Assembly: GCA_014706295.1 (NCBI GenBank)
Contig: JACSVZ010000015.1
Coordinates: forward strand, 56,355,535-56,419,534
Length of the DNA: 64,000 nt
Source: Lycocorax pyrrhopterus obiensis
Taxonomy: Eukaryota; Chordata; Aves; Passeriformes; Paradisaeidae
Direction: 5' to 3'
Position numbers and translations under genes: made by a program. How positions within the stretch are numbered: position 1 is the first letter of the stretch; every line of letters begins with the position of its first letter. Under the pieces are notes generated by a model that was not told where the DNA came from, did not search any database, and was given only the letters and a program-made list of their open reading frames with translations. Positions 39,741 through 52,125 of the stretch are shown here, in pieces.

Positions 39741-42700
39741 CAGCACCGATGTATGCCCAGTACCTCCTCAGCTGCTTGCTACGGGTAGGAAAAGGGGAGG
39801 GAGGGAAGCGGGGGCTCCTACTTAAGGCTGCCTCATGAATTTTTAGTCACTACATGAAGATTTCAAGAGTGTGCAAATAAAACATAAAATGAAGCAGAAG
39901 ACTAAGTGGCACTGCACAAAAGGAGGAAAAAAAACCCCAAAACACTGAATCATTGTCCAAAAGGTGCAGCTATTAGAGAATAATAATAGTTTTTGTGTGC
40001 AGTGCAGCTGGGGCCACAGTTGCAGAAGGAAGGTCTTCGATGACCTATGTGATGGCTCTGTTTGTTTAATGTGCTAAAACAAAGAACTGAAAAGCAGACA
40101 GGGTCCTTGCAGACAGTCGCAGGGCTTCTCTCTCAGTTCCTCTGTCTGTGCCCTCTTTCGCTGTGTGCGTGTGTGTCTTCATGCTCCAAATGCAACTAAT
40201 CACAGCTCCATGCTCTTGGATGCCTTCCGTTGTGCATCCCTTGTCACTGCGCCCGGGCACTCCCTGGTTGTTGACTCGCTGTTTTTGTAATTTAGAAACT
40301 ACAGCAAATAATAAGAAGTCAAATGGTTACTATTTTATTGTCTGTTTTTGTAATTCTCTGTCCTTCAGAACGAGCTCAGCATAATGACATTATTCCCACC
40401 CCTCCATCCTGACCTCAGTCTTTTTCTATCCATTTAGCAAATGCTGCAGCTTGCTCTGTTTTTAATGGGTGGGAATCAATGTGGCTTTTTAAAATTGGAT
40501 TCTCTCTGCCTGCACAAACAAAATCAATGGTGTTATTGAGCATGTGCAGGTCTGTGTGAGCGGGAGCAAGCCAGCGGGGTTTGCCACCTCAGCGAGGCTG
40601 GGGCAAAGCCTGTAGTTCACACAGGAGGATCACTCTTTATTTCTCTGTCATTTTGGTAAGGGCTGACAAGCAGCTTGGTACTGTTTAGAAAGTAAAGCCT
40701 AGGGTGTACTTTTCACCAGGTTAATAAGAGTTTTGAAGTGGTCAGTGTGAGGCTGTTAAAATGGGCTAAAACTAGACCAGTTTGGGTGCACATTGGAGGT
40801 TTGAAGATCCCAGTAAAATAAGGTTTAAACCAAAGTGTGCTTTATTTCAGTATGACTTTACAATTGGTTTTGCCACATCTTTTGGGGTTCTCCAACTGCA
40901 ACCTGATTGGACCTTTACTCTCAGAAGTGAGTTTCATGTGAAATGGGGTTTTGCTTCCTTCAGGCTAAGCATTTATATACAAACAAATGAGATGGGGAAT
41001 TTATGTATCTATGTCTGTCTTTTGTGGCAGATTGAGTGTACTAATACTGAGCTGTTGTGGGAAAGTTGACTGGCAGAATTGGTCATGGCCTTGGGAGACG
41101 GAGGGAAGGGCAGATTCCAGATGGATGGTATTGTTTTGGGGTTTTTGTATTTACTGCTTCTTCAGGGATGATCTTCAGATTTAACGCTATCAGGATTTTA
41201 TTGCGTGGTGTGGAAGGAGTGGTTTCTTCCAGCATGTGCTCATGGAGACTGAAGTGTCATCCATGAGTTCATGAGGCTGTGGTAGATGATTCGTGGGACT
41301 GTAGGAAATGGTATTGTGGAAGATATTTTCAATTAAAACTTAGCTATGGAGGGTGTTTCACAATCCATGCCACCAGTCTTTTCCTCACTGTGCAGAGCAC
41401 CCCAAAACAGTGTGTATATTTGTCTTCCAGGGGACAGAGTGTTACTTCTGACTCTGTGAGATGGAACACAGCAGTCTTCCAGCTGCGGCCAGTTCCAGAC
41501 ACCACTGACACGGGTCGGGTTCAAACCGACGACTTTAGTTGTATGCGAAAGACTCCAGAACCTTTTACCAACCTGCAGGGCCATTCAGTCATCTCACATA
41601 AACGCACATGCCAATGCTTGTTTTGAGCACGGCTTTGTTGGGAGCACAGCAAGCTCAGTGTTTTGAGTGAGAGCAGAAATTTCTGGCTGTATGACAGAGT
41701 GGGTTTTCTAATGCTCCTGGCAGCTGAGGAGCTTTGGGTCCTGAACAGGAGGGCATGGCAAGAAGGGACCTTCTCCTACTGACTGCACCAGCAAAAGATG
41801 TTTGTTCGGTGCTGTATGTTTTCAAGATGGAATAAGAGTTCATTTCAAAATGCTGGAGTAGTGATGAGTTGAAAGGAAGTCTTGTGTCTCTAATGTCTTC
41901 ATCTCCACAAACAGGGGGAAAACTTAAACTGGTATTTGGTTCCTGACAGCAACTTCTGCTGGGGTGACAGCCCTGAGATTTGTCCAGTGAAATCCTCTGA
42001 CTTTGCTTTTCCTGACCCACTTCTAATTTTTTGATTGGTTTTTTGCTTTAAATTCTGTAAATTCCTGTCACTCCTGGATTTCACTTGTAAATGGGGGGGT
42101 GGGGGGGAGGCATTTCTAACAAAACAAGCAAATTATTCTCCTCCTGTTCTCTGTTTGAGTGAGGATTTCTTTATGGCCATCCTTTAAGTGTGTGATTGTG
42201 AGTGGCCTGGACAAATGAGACAGTTTAAGTATCCTGCACTCGGTATAGCTCACCCACGCATACATTATGAAGTACACAGAGTAGCTATAAATGATGCACG
42301 ACTCGTTTCTCAGTGCAGGGCTTGGTGCACGTGTGTATGTACTGGTGGGCCCCCTTTTTCACTGTGCAAATACAGTTCTATCCGTGCAAGAAGCTTGGTG
42401 CTCATTAAATATCATTTAAAAGAAGCTAAAAATGTGTCTTTATTGGCTTATTTTCTTTCCACAGACAACAAAGGTCCTACTTAATTATTTTCAAATGTTG
42501 GCAGCAGTGGGGTTTTCTGCAACTTGCAAATCAGTGCAAGAAGCTTCCCTTGGCTGAAATGTGTTCAGCAAAGGGCCCAGTCATATAGCAGTTCCTTAAC
42601 CACCTAATTTCCGCATGTCATGTTGTTTTTAATCAATACAGTGGGGTTTTTTTCATCGTGCTGGTGTGCTGATTAACTCTGCAAAAAACTCAGTGTATCC

Positions 42701-43829
42701 TAGAATGTGCCAGGATGTGCTTTTTCCTCTTCCTTTGTGAAGTCCTTACGACAGACATGTCATTTTTATTGTGGAGAAGCTTCTGTTAACTATGAGGGCA
42801 AGAAGCTTCTCATGCTGCTTCTCTCCAGTGTCAGCAGTGTGCTCTGCTGGGAGGGCTGGACAATGTTTAGACTGGGGCAGAGACTTCCAAATGTCCAAGC
42901 AGGAGTTCTGCTCCTTCCCAGGGACTCCTGCTGTCCCGGGTTCCCTGTGTGCTAGTACAGGAATGGGTGAAATATGTTGGTCAGTCTGTGTGTAGGGGAA
43001 AAAATAACAACAGATTCTTCTGTATTTCGGGTTGAGATTTATTGGGTTGGATCCTTTATGATTAGAAACTGAATTAAAATGAAAAGCTAAGCTTCTTTGA
43101 TGAATCCACAGCTGAGAATTTAAAAAAAAAAAAAAAGTATTGACTTTTTGAAAGAGCCATCAAATAATTGTAATAGTAGTGTTTGGTCTTCTCTAACTTG
43201 TTTTGATGTGAATAAGTGATCTCATGTAAGGCTAATCAGAATGTGATTTTCCTCCAAAATTCCACTTTTTCAAATTTTTTATGAAAAAAACCTCCAGCAA
43301 CAACAACCGTACCTTTTTCTTCCATTTTAACTGAAAACCTGCCACTATGAATGAAATTAAGTAAATGAAATTCTGGGGTTGGCTTTATTGTAACATTTTT
43401 GGTGGTTGAAAAACCAATGCAGTTTTACTTTATCAAGAGGACAACTTTTGCCTTTTTTTTTTTTTTTCCAAAGCAAACCAAACCCTTATCCTCTTACTAC
43501 CCTCCAGACTGTATGCTTAAACATTCTTCAACATTATTTGGTTTTTAAATTTTAATTTTATTTTTTTGCAGTGGAGTAAAAATAATAAGCTGCAGTCTGA
43601 AATAGAATTATTGCTCTTCAACTTTTCAAAGCAGTAAGGGAAAATAGATCACACAGAGAGTTTTAAAAATCAGCCAGTGTGTGGGATATGCTACACTGAA
43701 CCTCTTTTCAGAAAAGAACTGGATTGCAGCCTTTAGGAACTGTGTTTACTGTAAGAGAAACTGAATTTAGACCAAGCAAAGGATGTGGGAAGCACCAGCT
43801 TGGTACTGCTGTGATGGCTGCAAAGCAAA

Positions 43830-43834
<5 letters not shown>
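39741..43834. other. Intronic, no gene seen
   Basis: Contains the G7-T-G7 tract, T-runs, and a CpG-bearing patch at about 41480-41610 with an internal pol III B-box-like word (GTTCAAACC), discussed under findings. No exon is supported. Confidence 0.72.
42093..42110 (+). repeat. G7-T-G7 tract, quadruplex candidate
   Basis: Seven G, one T, seven G, then AGG. Each G7 can supply two triplets with a one-base loop, so four tracts with single-base loops are available. This is the most compact quadruplex motif in the window. Confidence 0.88.

Positions 43835-43862
<28 letters not shown>
43835..43862 (+). repeat. A28 homopolymer
   Basis: Twenty-eight A in a row after CAAAAAATT. No retrogene or SINE body is recognisable upstream, so it is called a simple repeat rather than a retroposon tail. 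It lies about 120 bp before the CpG-retaining block at 43985. Confidence 0.97.
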
Positions 43863-43866
<4 letters not shown>

Positions 43867-43984
43867 CAGCCAAAACAGGGATTTTCCACCATGTGGAGAA
43901 ATTACTGGAAATGTCTGAAAACCATTTGTTCTGGGAACGTGCACCTCGTAGTCATTTCTGCTCTCTGGCAATCCAGCAAAGGGT

Positions 43985-44470
43985 TAAAAGTTTGAGCGAG
44001 AATTGATTGGGGAGACGACTCTGCCACAATGCTAAAGACTCATTTATTGGGAGAGCGTTATGCTGCTTACTGTAATTGCAAGAAATTAAAAGAAAGCAAA
44101 TTAGCTGGGAGCTTTTCAGAACTCTTCCTCCTTTTGCTGACGTTAATGAGATTTTCCCCGTACCAAAGCAGCATTAATAACTTCTGCTGCGTGGCTTCTG
44201 TAAAGCCGTCGCTTACAAAATGAAACAAACCCGGTGTGACAGCGAGGTGGGGAGCAGGGAGGGCCGCGGGGACGAGCACAAGGGGCTGAATCCTTTGGAT
44301 AGGTTATGGATCTTGCAAATGCACGTGCAAGGGTAGCTCCGGGCCGAAGCTGTGCCCATGGGATGGATGTGTGCGCATCGGCTGCTGCCACCCGCGCCAC
44401 TCTCCCCAGTTTATATTGTGTGCTGGCTTTTGCTGGGATGATTTCGGCGAGTGGAAAGTTTATGTAGTAA
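43985..44470. promoter_or_regulatory. CpG-retaining intronic block, candidate enhancer or orphan CpG island
   Basis: About 22 CpGs in 485 bp. The left half is AT-rich with CATTTATTGG, ACGTTAATGAG and AGCATTAATAA. The right half is GC-rich with GGCCGCGGGG, GCACGTGC, CGGGCCGAAG and CACCCGCGCC. No repeat is recognisable, and neighbouring sequence has far fewer CpGs. No splice donor with a plausible coding frame was found, so an alternative first exon is possible but not supported. Confidence 0.42.
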
Positions 44471-46305
44471 AGGGGAAAATGTCACAGGCTGTTCTGAGGG
44501 CTGTATTTATAGCCAAGGCATTTCCAGGAAGGTGAATTTCCTAAACTGGGGTGGAGGTCGAGGCAGAAGGGAAGGGCTTGATCGGGATCAGCTTCCGTAA
44601 CAGGAATTCCTATCTTAAGCGAGAATCTGCTGCTTTCCAAGAAACTGGGCTTTTCCACAGCTAGCAGAAGGGATGCTTCAGAGGCAGGGAAGGAGAAGAG
44701 CGAAATTATCCGCATTTGGAGGCCCCTCTGTGGGGAAATGCTGAGTTGCAAGCGAGTTGCATTGCAGGGAAAGGCTTTTAGTGGAGCAGGAACCCGTTCT
44801 GCTCCTCCATCTGCCCCAGGAGGGAGGTGGCCAACAGAGCTGTGCTGAGTGTGGTCCCTTGGGAAGTGAGGCAGAGAGGAGTTGGGATCCCAAAGTACTT
44901 TTGGGATGAGCGGAGTGGATGAAAGCAGTGAGGATGTAGCGCTTGCTCTCTTCAAGTGCAGTCCTTTCCTGTGAAGGGATGGAAAAATACCTTTGTTTTT
45001 CTGAAAGCTCATGGATGCGAATGTTTGTTTATGGTGGGCATCTCTGTAGCTATGTACACAGAGACCCAATGTATACACACACGAGTGCATGTTGAGTGGG
45101 AGTAATATTTTGTAATTTCTAAGGCACTCCTACATGAAGAGACGTGGGTGCCTAAGAAAACATAGCTGAAAGCAAAATCAACATGACCTAGTAAACAACA
45201 GTTATCTAGCACATGTGTGCCTACTGTAAAGCAGATCCTGCCTTCCTCTGTGGAAGCATATCCTGTGTGGGCTCTACATGCTTTCTCAGACAGCGAGGGA
45301 AGCCAGCGTCATTTGGACTGAGAACTCTCTGTAAGATTTTACTGAACTTGGATGATTTTTCTGCAAATCTTCTTTTGCATTATTTTGCATTTAATACCCC
45401 ACTGTCTGAGCAGAACAAATTGACACCCAACAGCTACAACGCCTGCTTTGTGAGAAGTGGTACCTGCTTGGTGCAGTGAGAGTGGAACTGGTTTTTGGCT
45501 GTTGCTGCTTGGCACAGGCACCTTTCTGGTGCTGTCCTGTGGTTGACAGCACGATTTGCAAGTTATTAAAAGTTTAGGAGGATTCAGAACATCTTATTCC
45601 AAAAGTTTCTAAGTATTTCATGCCTGTGATCTAAAACAGTAGTCCTTCAAAACAGCAGGAGAAAAAAAATTATGCACTGCATATTTATAATACATGATTG
45701 TTGGTATCTGTTGACATTTATCTCTGCTCTGGAGAAGAGACTGGATAACTCGTTTGTGGCAGGGAAGCTAAATGTCATAACCAGGATAGCCTGTTACAGA
45801 TATACATTAACCCTTTCAATTAATTTTGTTAATCCTTTCGTGGGCTTAATGAAGGGTCATGTGAATAAATCAGGCCTGTGCTTTTGTTCTGCCACGTGAA
45901 GGGCTACACACTAAAATTCACACTGTTCTGGGTACAGGCACAGGGATGTGAAGCGCAAAGTGACTCCTGATGGATGATGGCAGGGAACAAGGAATGTGTG
46001 TGGGCCTCCACGAGTCCGTGGCCCTGTGTGCCTTAGCAATCAGTGAGGCCAGGTGGGAGACGGTTTGGAGAGCAAATCCTTTGTCAAGGACCCGACAGCC
46101 ATGGCTGGGGCATTCTGAGGGGTGGCTGATTTGGACTAGGTCTTGTTCAGTGGGTGGATGTTCATTTGTGCACTCTGAGGCCACTCTGCACTGGGAGCAA
46201 CTGAGAAGTTTACCTCAAAAGTGCCCAGCTGAAACACTGGTATAGGTGCACTGTATTATTAGTTTGTTCTCATCAAGTCTTATAATCTGCTTTTTTGTTT
46301 GTTTT

Positions 46306-46359
46306 GGGGTTTTTGGGGGGTTTTTGGGTTTTTTTCAGGTAGGACATCCTACCTACCTG
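46306..46359 (+). repeat. TTTTTGGGG-like repeats followed by an 8-bp hairpin
   Basis: G-tracts of 4, 6 and 3 are separated by T5 spacers (46306-46328). They are followed by the inverted repeat CAGGTAGG / CCTACCTG with an 8-nt loop (46336-46359). The arms carry CAGGTA and TACCTG, an E-box type bound by ZEB/SNAI factors. Function is not shown. Confidence 0.7.
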
Positions 46360-46776
46360 AGAGAATCTGGTTTTCAACTTTAAAAAGCAGGGAAGCATTT
46401 CTAGATTCCAGTGTAATTGCAAAAAGGAGTTTGAAAACAAGCTACATATAAAAAACTGAATATGTTCCTAAAAAAACAAAAGTTATAATCTCATTATTTT
46501 GGTGATTAGTAGGTGACTTTTTAGGTTATCCTTTCCTGGGAGAAAACCTGCAGGAACAACCTGGGTGAGAAAAGAATACCTCTCTGATTCTCCATGATAT
46601 GGAAGTCACAGGAATTGCTTCTCTCTTGATTTAAATCCTTGCATCTCCAGTGCAGCAGCTGTGGAGTTATTTGTGGTTCAGGTTCACTGAAATGACAGCT
46701 CTTGGAAAATCTGCTTTCAAAATTTTCCTGAGTTCTGAAAAGGAGCTGCTAAGGAAGTCCAGGGTATGTTTTTTTT

Positions 46777-46806
46777 GGTTGGTTGGTTGGTTGGGATTTT
46801 GGGGGT
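46777..46806 (+). repeat. (GGTT)n run ending in G-tracts
   Basis: Four GGTT units followed by GGGATTTTGGGGG. It is of the same T/G-rich type as the tract about 0.5 kb upstream. Confidence 0.85.
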
Positions 46807-49800
46807 TTTTGTGCTTTTCTAAGTTTTAGATACCAATCTCCCTTTGCATGGGGGATATCCCAGGGCCAGTGTTTTTTCTGCCCCTTTTGCTTTGGGCAGG
46901 CCTCGGGGCATCCCCCGTGAAAAGGGGTTTGGGGTGGTTGATGTTATTTGCCAGTCCTGGCCCTGGTGAGTGGAAAGCTGCCCAGGTGGGCATCCTTCCT
47001 CAGTGCACAGCTGCCCAGAGCCTTTCAGATTCTTAAAATCCTCAGCATCCATTGTGGGAAGAAACTGGGAAGAACCAGGGAGGAAGGTGATAACCCCTGT
47101 GCCAGGAATCCCTCATGGTGGGGCATCCAGGTGCAAGACGAAACCCTGGAGTGGGAGAGGAGCGCAAGGTCATTCCTGTTCTGTTCTTTTCCCGAAACCT
47201 CCTTGTTTGCAAATGCCAAGTTCCAAACCCTCCACTGCCTCCTTGCACACTCACCCCTGCGCTTTCTGCTTCTGTCAGAAATATGCTCGTAGTAAGAAGG
47301 AGTTGAAGAGACCAAAGCAATGAAACACAGAAACCACGGGCACCCAGGAGGGACAAAACCACCCCACAGTCGCAAACCAGTTGGGAAGGAGGGGTTTGGA
47401 TGAACATGGTGTTATTTCATCTGTGCACTGGCCATACCAGGCAACATGTGGCTTAAAACCCAGAAGAGAAAAATAGAACGGGCTGTAGTGGGTTTGAGGG
47501 GTGTCACTGTGGCATGGAGAGCTGCAGCCAGCCACTGAAGTCCTCGAGAGGGAGAGACAGCCTGGATTACCATGACCTGCATCATGAAGAGATTGCCAGT
47601 GACTTATTAAACACATAAAAATCCCACTAGAGTTTTTTGCTTCTCCTTCCTCCCTGCTACCTTGAAAATGGGGACTTCATGTGTAAGGTTTGGGGGTTTG
47701 AACCTTCCTTAAACAATACAGTAAACCAGAAGTCCAAAATGTTTTCTATAACAACAGATCACCACCTATCTGCTGAGATAAGTTCTGGAAAACTGTGTGT
47801 TATGGCCAGGGTTTTTTTTTTAATATCTCCACATACAATTTTTGAAAGGTGCTGGTAGTTCAGACTCAAAAGGCATCCAAATTTCTAACTGCCTGGCTAG
47901 TTCTCTGACTCAAGAATCTAAATGCATAATATAAAGTTAAAATATTTTGTATATATGTTAAATACTTTAAATATTTAGAGAATTTTTTTTTCAGATGAAA
48001 CGCTTCATTTGAGGACTAACCTGAAAAAAGTAATTATATACCATTGATTTTTTTTTTCCTATGTGAGAGGGCAAGTAATTAATAATTTGTATTCTCCAAA
48101 TAATTTCTAGTGTGTTGTAGTGACATAAACTACAAAGCAATAGAAGCTTTAACATCAAACTTCAGGAAGAGAGCAAGCAGGGAATGGATGTTTGCTGGAT
48201 GAAGTAAATCTGTATTTTGAAAATTCCCAGATCACTTTAGAGATAATGCTGAAAAGTTAAACGTCAGAAAAGGGCGTATTTGCACCAAAGAGGAAGGTAG
48301 TTCCCTTTGACTTGTGTCTCCATTAGCTTTTTTGAAGGCAGTGTGACTGTGGGAAGTATAAATCCACACTGAATTTGGATTAGGCACCTTCTGGATTCCA
48401 GGCGAGCCTTTCCACATCTGCAGTCCCTATTAATTTATTCCATTAATAGTGGAATACAGGTGAGGGTTCATGCTGCTCTTGTCGGTGCAGTTCCTGTCTG
48501 CCAGGCTGAGTGTCAGCCACTCCTTATTCTTGTGTCTTTGGGGTTTTTTTTCCCTTTAATTCACATTTCTGACTCAAGAAGGGGAACTCTTAAGAGCGCA
48601 GCCCATCATGGCTGGAGCAGCTGCCCACACAGCTGGGGTGTGACTCTGCTTGGTTTCACTGGTTTTCACTTGCTTTTCCTGCGGGCATTTCACTCTGGGA
48701 CGAGCACCCACCCTTCATGGCACCCTTGCTTGCTCAGCTCCGTCCGTCACATCGTGATCCGTGGGGGTCAGGAGGGAAGGCTGGGGCTGAGGCAGGCGTG
48801 GACTGCAGAGGGAACAGGCTGTTCCCCGCTGGTTTATCCGCTCCCATCCCGTGCCACAGCGGTGACAGTGAGTGCCTTGTGTTCCTCCACCAGCACTGCA
48901 GGAAGGTGGGCATGCTGTGATGGGCCGCTGCCCAGGCAGCACCACTGTGCAGGGATGCAGTGGCCCAGCTCCTGGGGAGGTCGCCAGGGGTACTGGGGAA
49001 GAGTGGGGACACCCACCCTGGAGCAAGAGGGTCTTGAGTGGCTGCTGAGGTCAAAATTGCAAGAAACATGGAGAAAAAGAAGGCGAGTGTAGGATGTGAG
49101 AGAAGCTGAAAGGCAGAGATAATCTGCAGGATTCGTTTTGTCAATTAGAGAGAAAAGGGAAGTAATATAGACATTGCGAGTTTATTCAGAAGTTTTCAGT
49201 CTGGAAAGGGCCCTGCCTAAATCAAAAATAGCTTCCCTTTACGGAAGAAGCTTCCTTGCTCATTCTTTATGTATTTATATCTGACTTGGGCTGGCTCAAT
49301 GGACAAAATGTTCTGTACTTATTTCCTCTTTTTTTTTTTTCCTGAGTGAAGGCAGCCATCAAGTGCAGGAGAAGTGAAGCCACGGGTACTTGCTGTGTGT
49401 ACCACACCAGGGCTGCCTGGTCCTCACTGACCGGGGACAAACACCCTGTTTCTAGGGCAAGAGCTGGCACTTGATGGAAATCTTTTGTCTCTACCTTTGT
49501 GCCTTTGCCATCAGGCAGAGAGAAGAGAGCTGTTCCTCTGCCTTTTTCTCTAGGCTTTTTGCTTTATTAAGCAAAGAGCAGCGGCCTCCGCTGTGGTGGG
49601 AACAAGGGCAGAGGTGAAGGATGGTGAGACTGGCAATGCCAGTATGAGGTAACCCTACAGGACTGCAAGAGAATGTGTGGAAATCTCCCCCTGACTTCTA
49701 TCAATTAAAGGGAAAAGGGGAATAGTTTCGGCATTGCAATTAAAAAAAGGTAATAGAGTCTGATTTACATTTCAGAATGTATTAGCTTGGTTTTAATTGG

Positions 49801-50579
49801 AAAATAATTTGAATTGCAAGTGAAATAATTAGATTAGAAAGTCACTCAGCAATTTACTACTCGTATTCCCCAGAACTGGACTCATAGAATACTGTTGAAC
49901 ATTAAGGAAGCTGCGTTTGATTTCCTTCTTCTTGCCCTCCCCTTCTCTCCTAATGAATTACATTCTGGAAGTAGAGGCACATCTTCATTAATGACCACAT
50001 TTTATGTCTGAGCTCTTGGCTGTTTGCAGGTGCTTTTTGGAGGGATGAAATTTGTGAGGACTTGTGAGAAAAGGGCAAGGGGACTTATTCTGGATTCCTC
50101 CAAGCCGTTTATTCCAAATCTAGGTTGTAAAAGTAAAGTAATTGTCAGGCTCTCTTCGATATCCTTCTTGAAGTGGTCAGAGTCATTCTGGAGTTGTTAA
50201 ATGCAGGAAAACTGGCACTGGAGACATGTAGTGCCTGCAATGAATACATCCAGCAGCCCAGATGTGTAGCTGGTGCTTCATTTCCAAAAGGCACAGCACA
50301 TCCCCAAGCACACTGCAAGCCAGGAGCCCTAGTTCCATGCACTTGTATGCGTGAGTGAGCCCAGCCATCATTTCCCTCCTCCTCGCTCCGGGACGAGCTC
50401 TCAGGGATGGGGACAAAGGCAGGCTGCAAACTGGGTTTGTGTCCCTGACAAGCACACAGGACTTTCTTTTGTGGTTACTGGATGGTGCTAATGGTTTTGT
50501 GAGATTCACTCTTCCTATTAGAAAGAAAAATCTTTTCCATCCCTGTCATGGGGAAGTACACAGGGGAATCATATTTGGG

Positions 50580-51130
50580 GAACTTACCTATTGCTGCTTA
50601 TTAATGTTATAAATCATTGTTTACTGGCTGATAAAAACAATCTGTCATAAATTACAGATCTCAGAAAAAATCCGCACAGATGTGAGACAGAAAGCAATCC
50701 ATTACTGCTGCTTTTTCTCATTTCTTCTCTGATAGACCCCAGCAACTGCACCATCAGCCTATGTTTATTTCTAATTATTTATTTACACACAAAGCCCCTG
50801 CCTTCTCTTCCAGATCAGGAATGCTTCTTTCACTTGAGGGATAACTTAAAACCAGTTTGATTGGGCATGAAGAGTAATTGGACGTCATTTTGAGAAGCAG
50901 TCCCTCTCCGTAATCCATCACTGTTGTCACGCTAGCCTGTCTCTGAGGCAGGGCAGCATTTGCTCGTCCGAGCCTGTTGTTCCTCCTAAGTAGAGGCCCC
51001 TTTTCCAAACTGATTCTTTTCCAGCCTCTGTTTATTTCTTTAATGACTGCAGCAAAAGCAGATATTGTTAGGTAAGTGTCTATAAATTATTCTGGCAGCT
51101 TTGTATAAAGGCATGTGATAAATTTTCAGG
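50580..51130. promoter_or_regulatory. Candidate AT-rich conserved non-coding stretch
   Basis: Repeat-free AT-rich DNA with TTGTTTACTGG (forkhead-like), AATTATTTATTTA, TTTCTTTAATGACTGC and TATAAATTATTC. The appearance resembles developmental enhancers, but no alignment is available. Confidence 0.25.
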
Positions 51131-52009
51131 AAAGAATTTGTTGCCAGGATAGCTTCTGAAGCCAAAATGTTGGTGGCAAACTAAATGGGAAGAGCACATA
51201 TGAGACACCAGTTGGGGTGCTGCCCTGTGGGGTTGCAGCCTTTCTTCAGGTGGGCACCCCTCTTGTGGTGGTGGGATGGTGCTCTGGGCCCTGACCTCTT
51301 CACCAAAGCCATTATCTGCCCCTCTTCCTGCCATTTCCTCATCCCATTTAGTATGTGTAGTCCTATCTTATTCTTGGGGAGTTGTGTTTTCTTTTTTTCT
51401 TTTTTTTTTTCCACCCCAGCAACTCTTAACCCTCTAATTTGATCTCGGAAGCTGTGCCAGAAGCCCTCTGGATGTGCTGGTGGGATTTCACACACATGTC
51501 CATTCCCAGGGCTGCTCTGTCCATGTGACTGGGACATGCACCACATGGGGTGAGGATGCTGCAGGTGCTGTCCTGGAGCTGGGCAGAGCTGAAGGAGGTC
51601 CCAGCACAGAGCAGCAGCGGGGCTGTGTCCTGGGCCTGTGGTTCCACCACCAGGAGCTACTACTCCTCACGCCTTCCCTGGCATAAGCACCATAACCCAA
51701 GGCTCACAGCATCTCGGGCTAGGCAACAGTTTGAATTCCCAAGCTCAAAAGCTGCGGATTCCTCCATCTTAAACAGCTATTCTTCCATCTGTAAGCTGGG
51801 AACTCATTTGATTTTTAAATTGTGTTTTCCTGTTGAAAGTAGAGACGCAGGGGAAAGGCCCCCGTGGCAGGACCCTCACCTCCAGCAGCAATGTGCACAC
51901 ACTGTAGTTCCCATTAGTTCTTGTCCTCTCCAAGTGGATTTAACTTTCATTTTTAAATGGCAGCATTTGAAAGGCATATAGGGCTGAGCTAACCATGTAA
52001 GTAATTAGA

Positions 52010-52125
52010 CTAGGAATGCAAGCAGAGGGGGCCATCAGCACTCATTATTTAAGAGCCAGCTTCATTATTTTTACTGCTTGGATGCTTATCTTAACATCAG
52101 CAGCTGCTTTTATTTAAAGGGGCTC
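52010..52125. promoter_or_regulatory. Candidate conserved non-coding stretch
   Basis: Two CTCATTATTT/TTCATTATTT words and the E-box-containing CAGCAGCTGC lie close together in repeat-free sequence. Call made on appearance only. Confidence 0.23.

Noticed and set aside
41513..41529. tRNA gene
   Set aside because: Only a T-arm-like hairpin is present; acceptor, D and anticodon arms could not be found around it.
43801..43862. Processed pseudogene with poly(A) tail
   Set aside because: No coding remnant or target-site duplication is visible upstream of the A28 run.
44482..45090. 202-codon minus-strand open frame next to the CpG block
   Set aside because: Considered as an antisense gene from the CpG block, but the translation is not recognisable and no splice signals support it.
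48460..49092. 210-codon plus-strand open frame
   Set aside because: Composition-driven; no family similarity and no exon boundaries that would join HIPK2 in phase.
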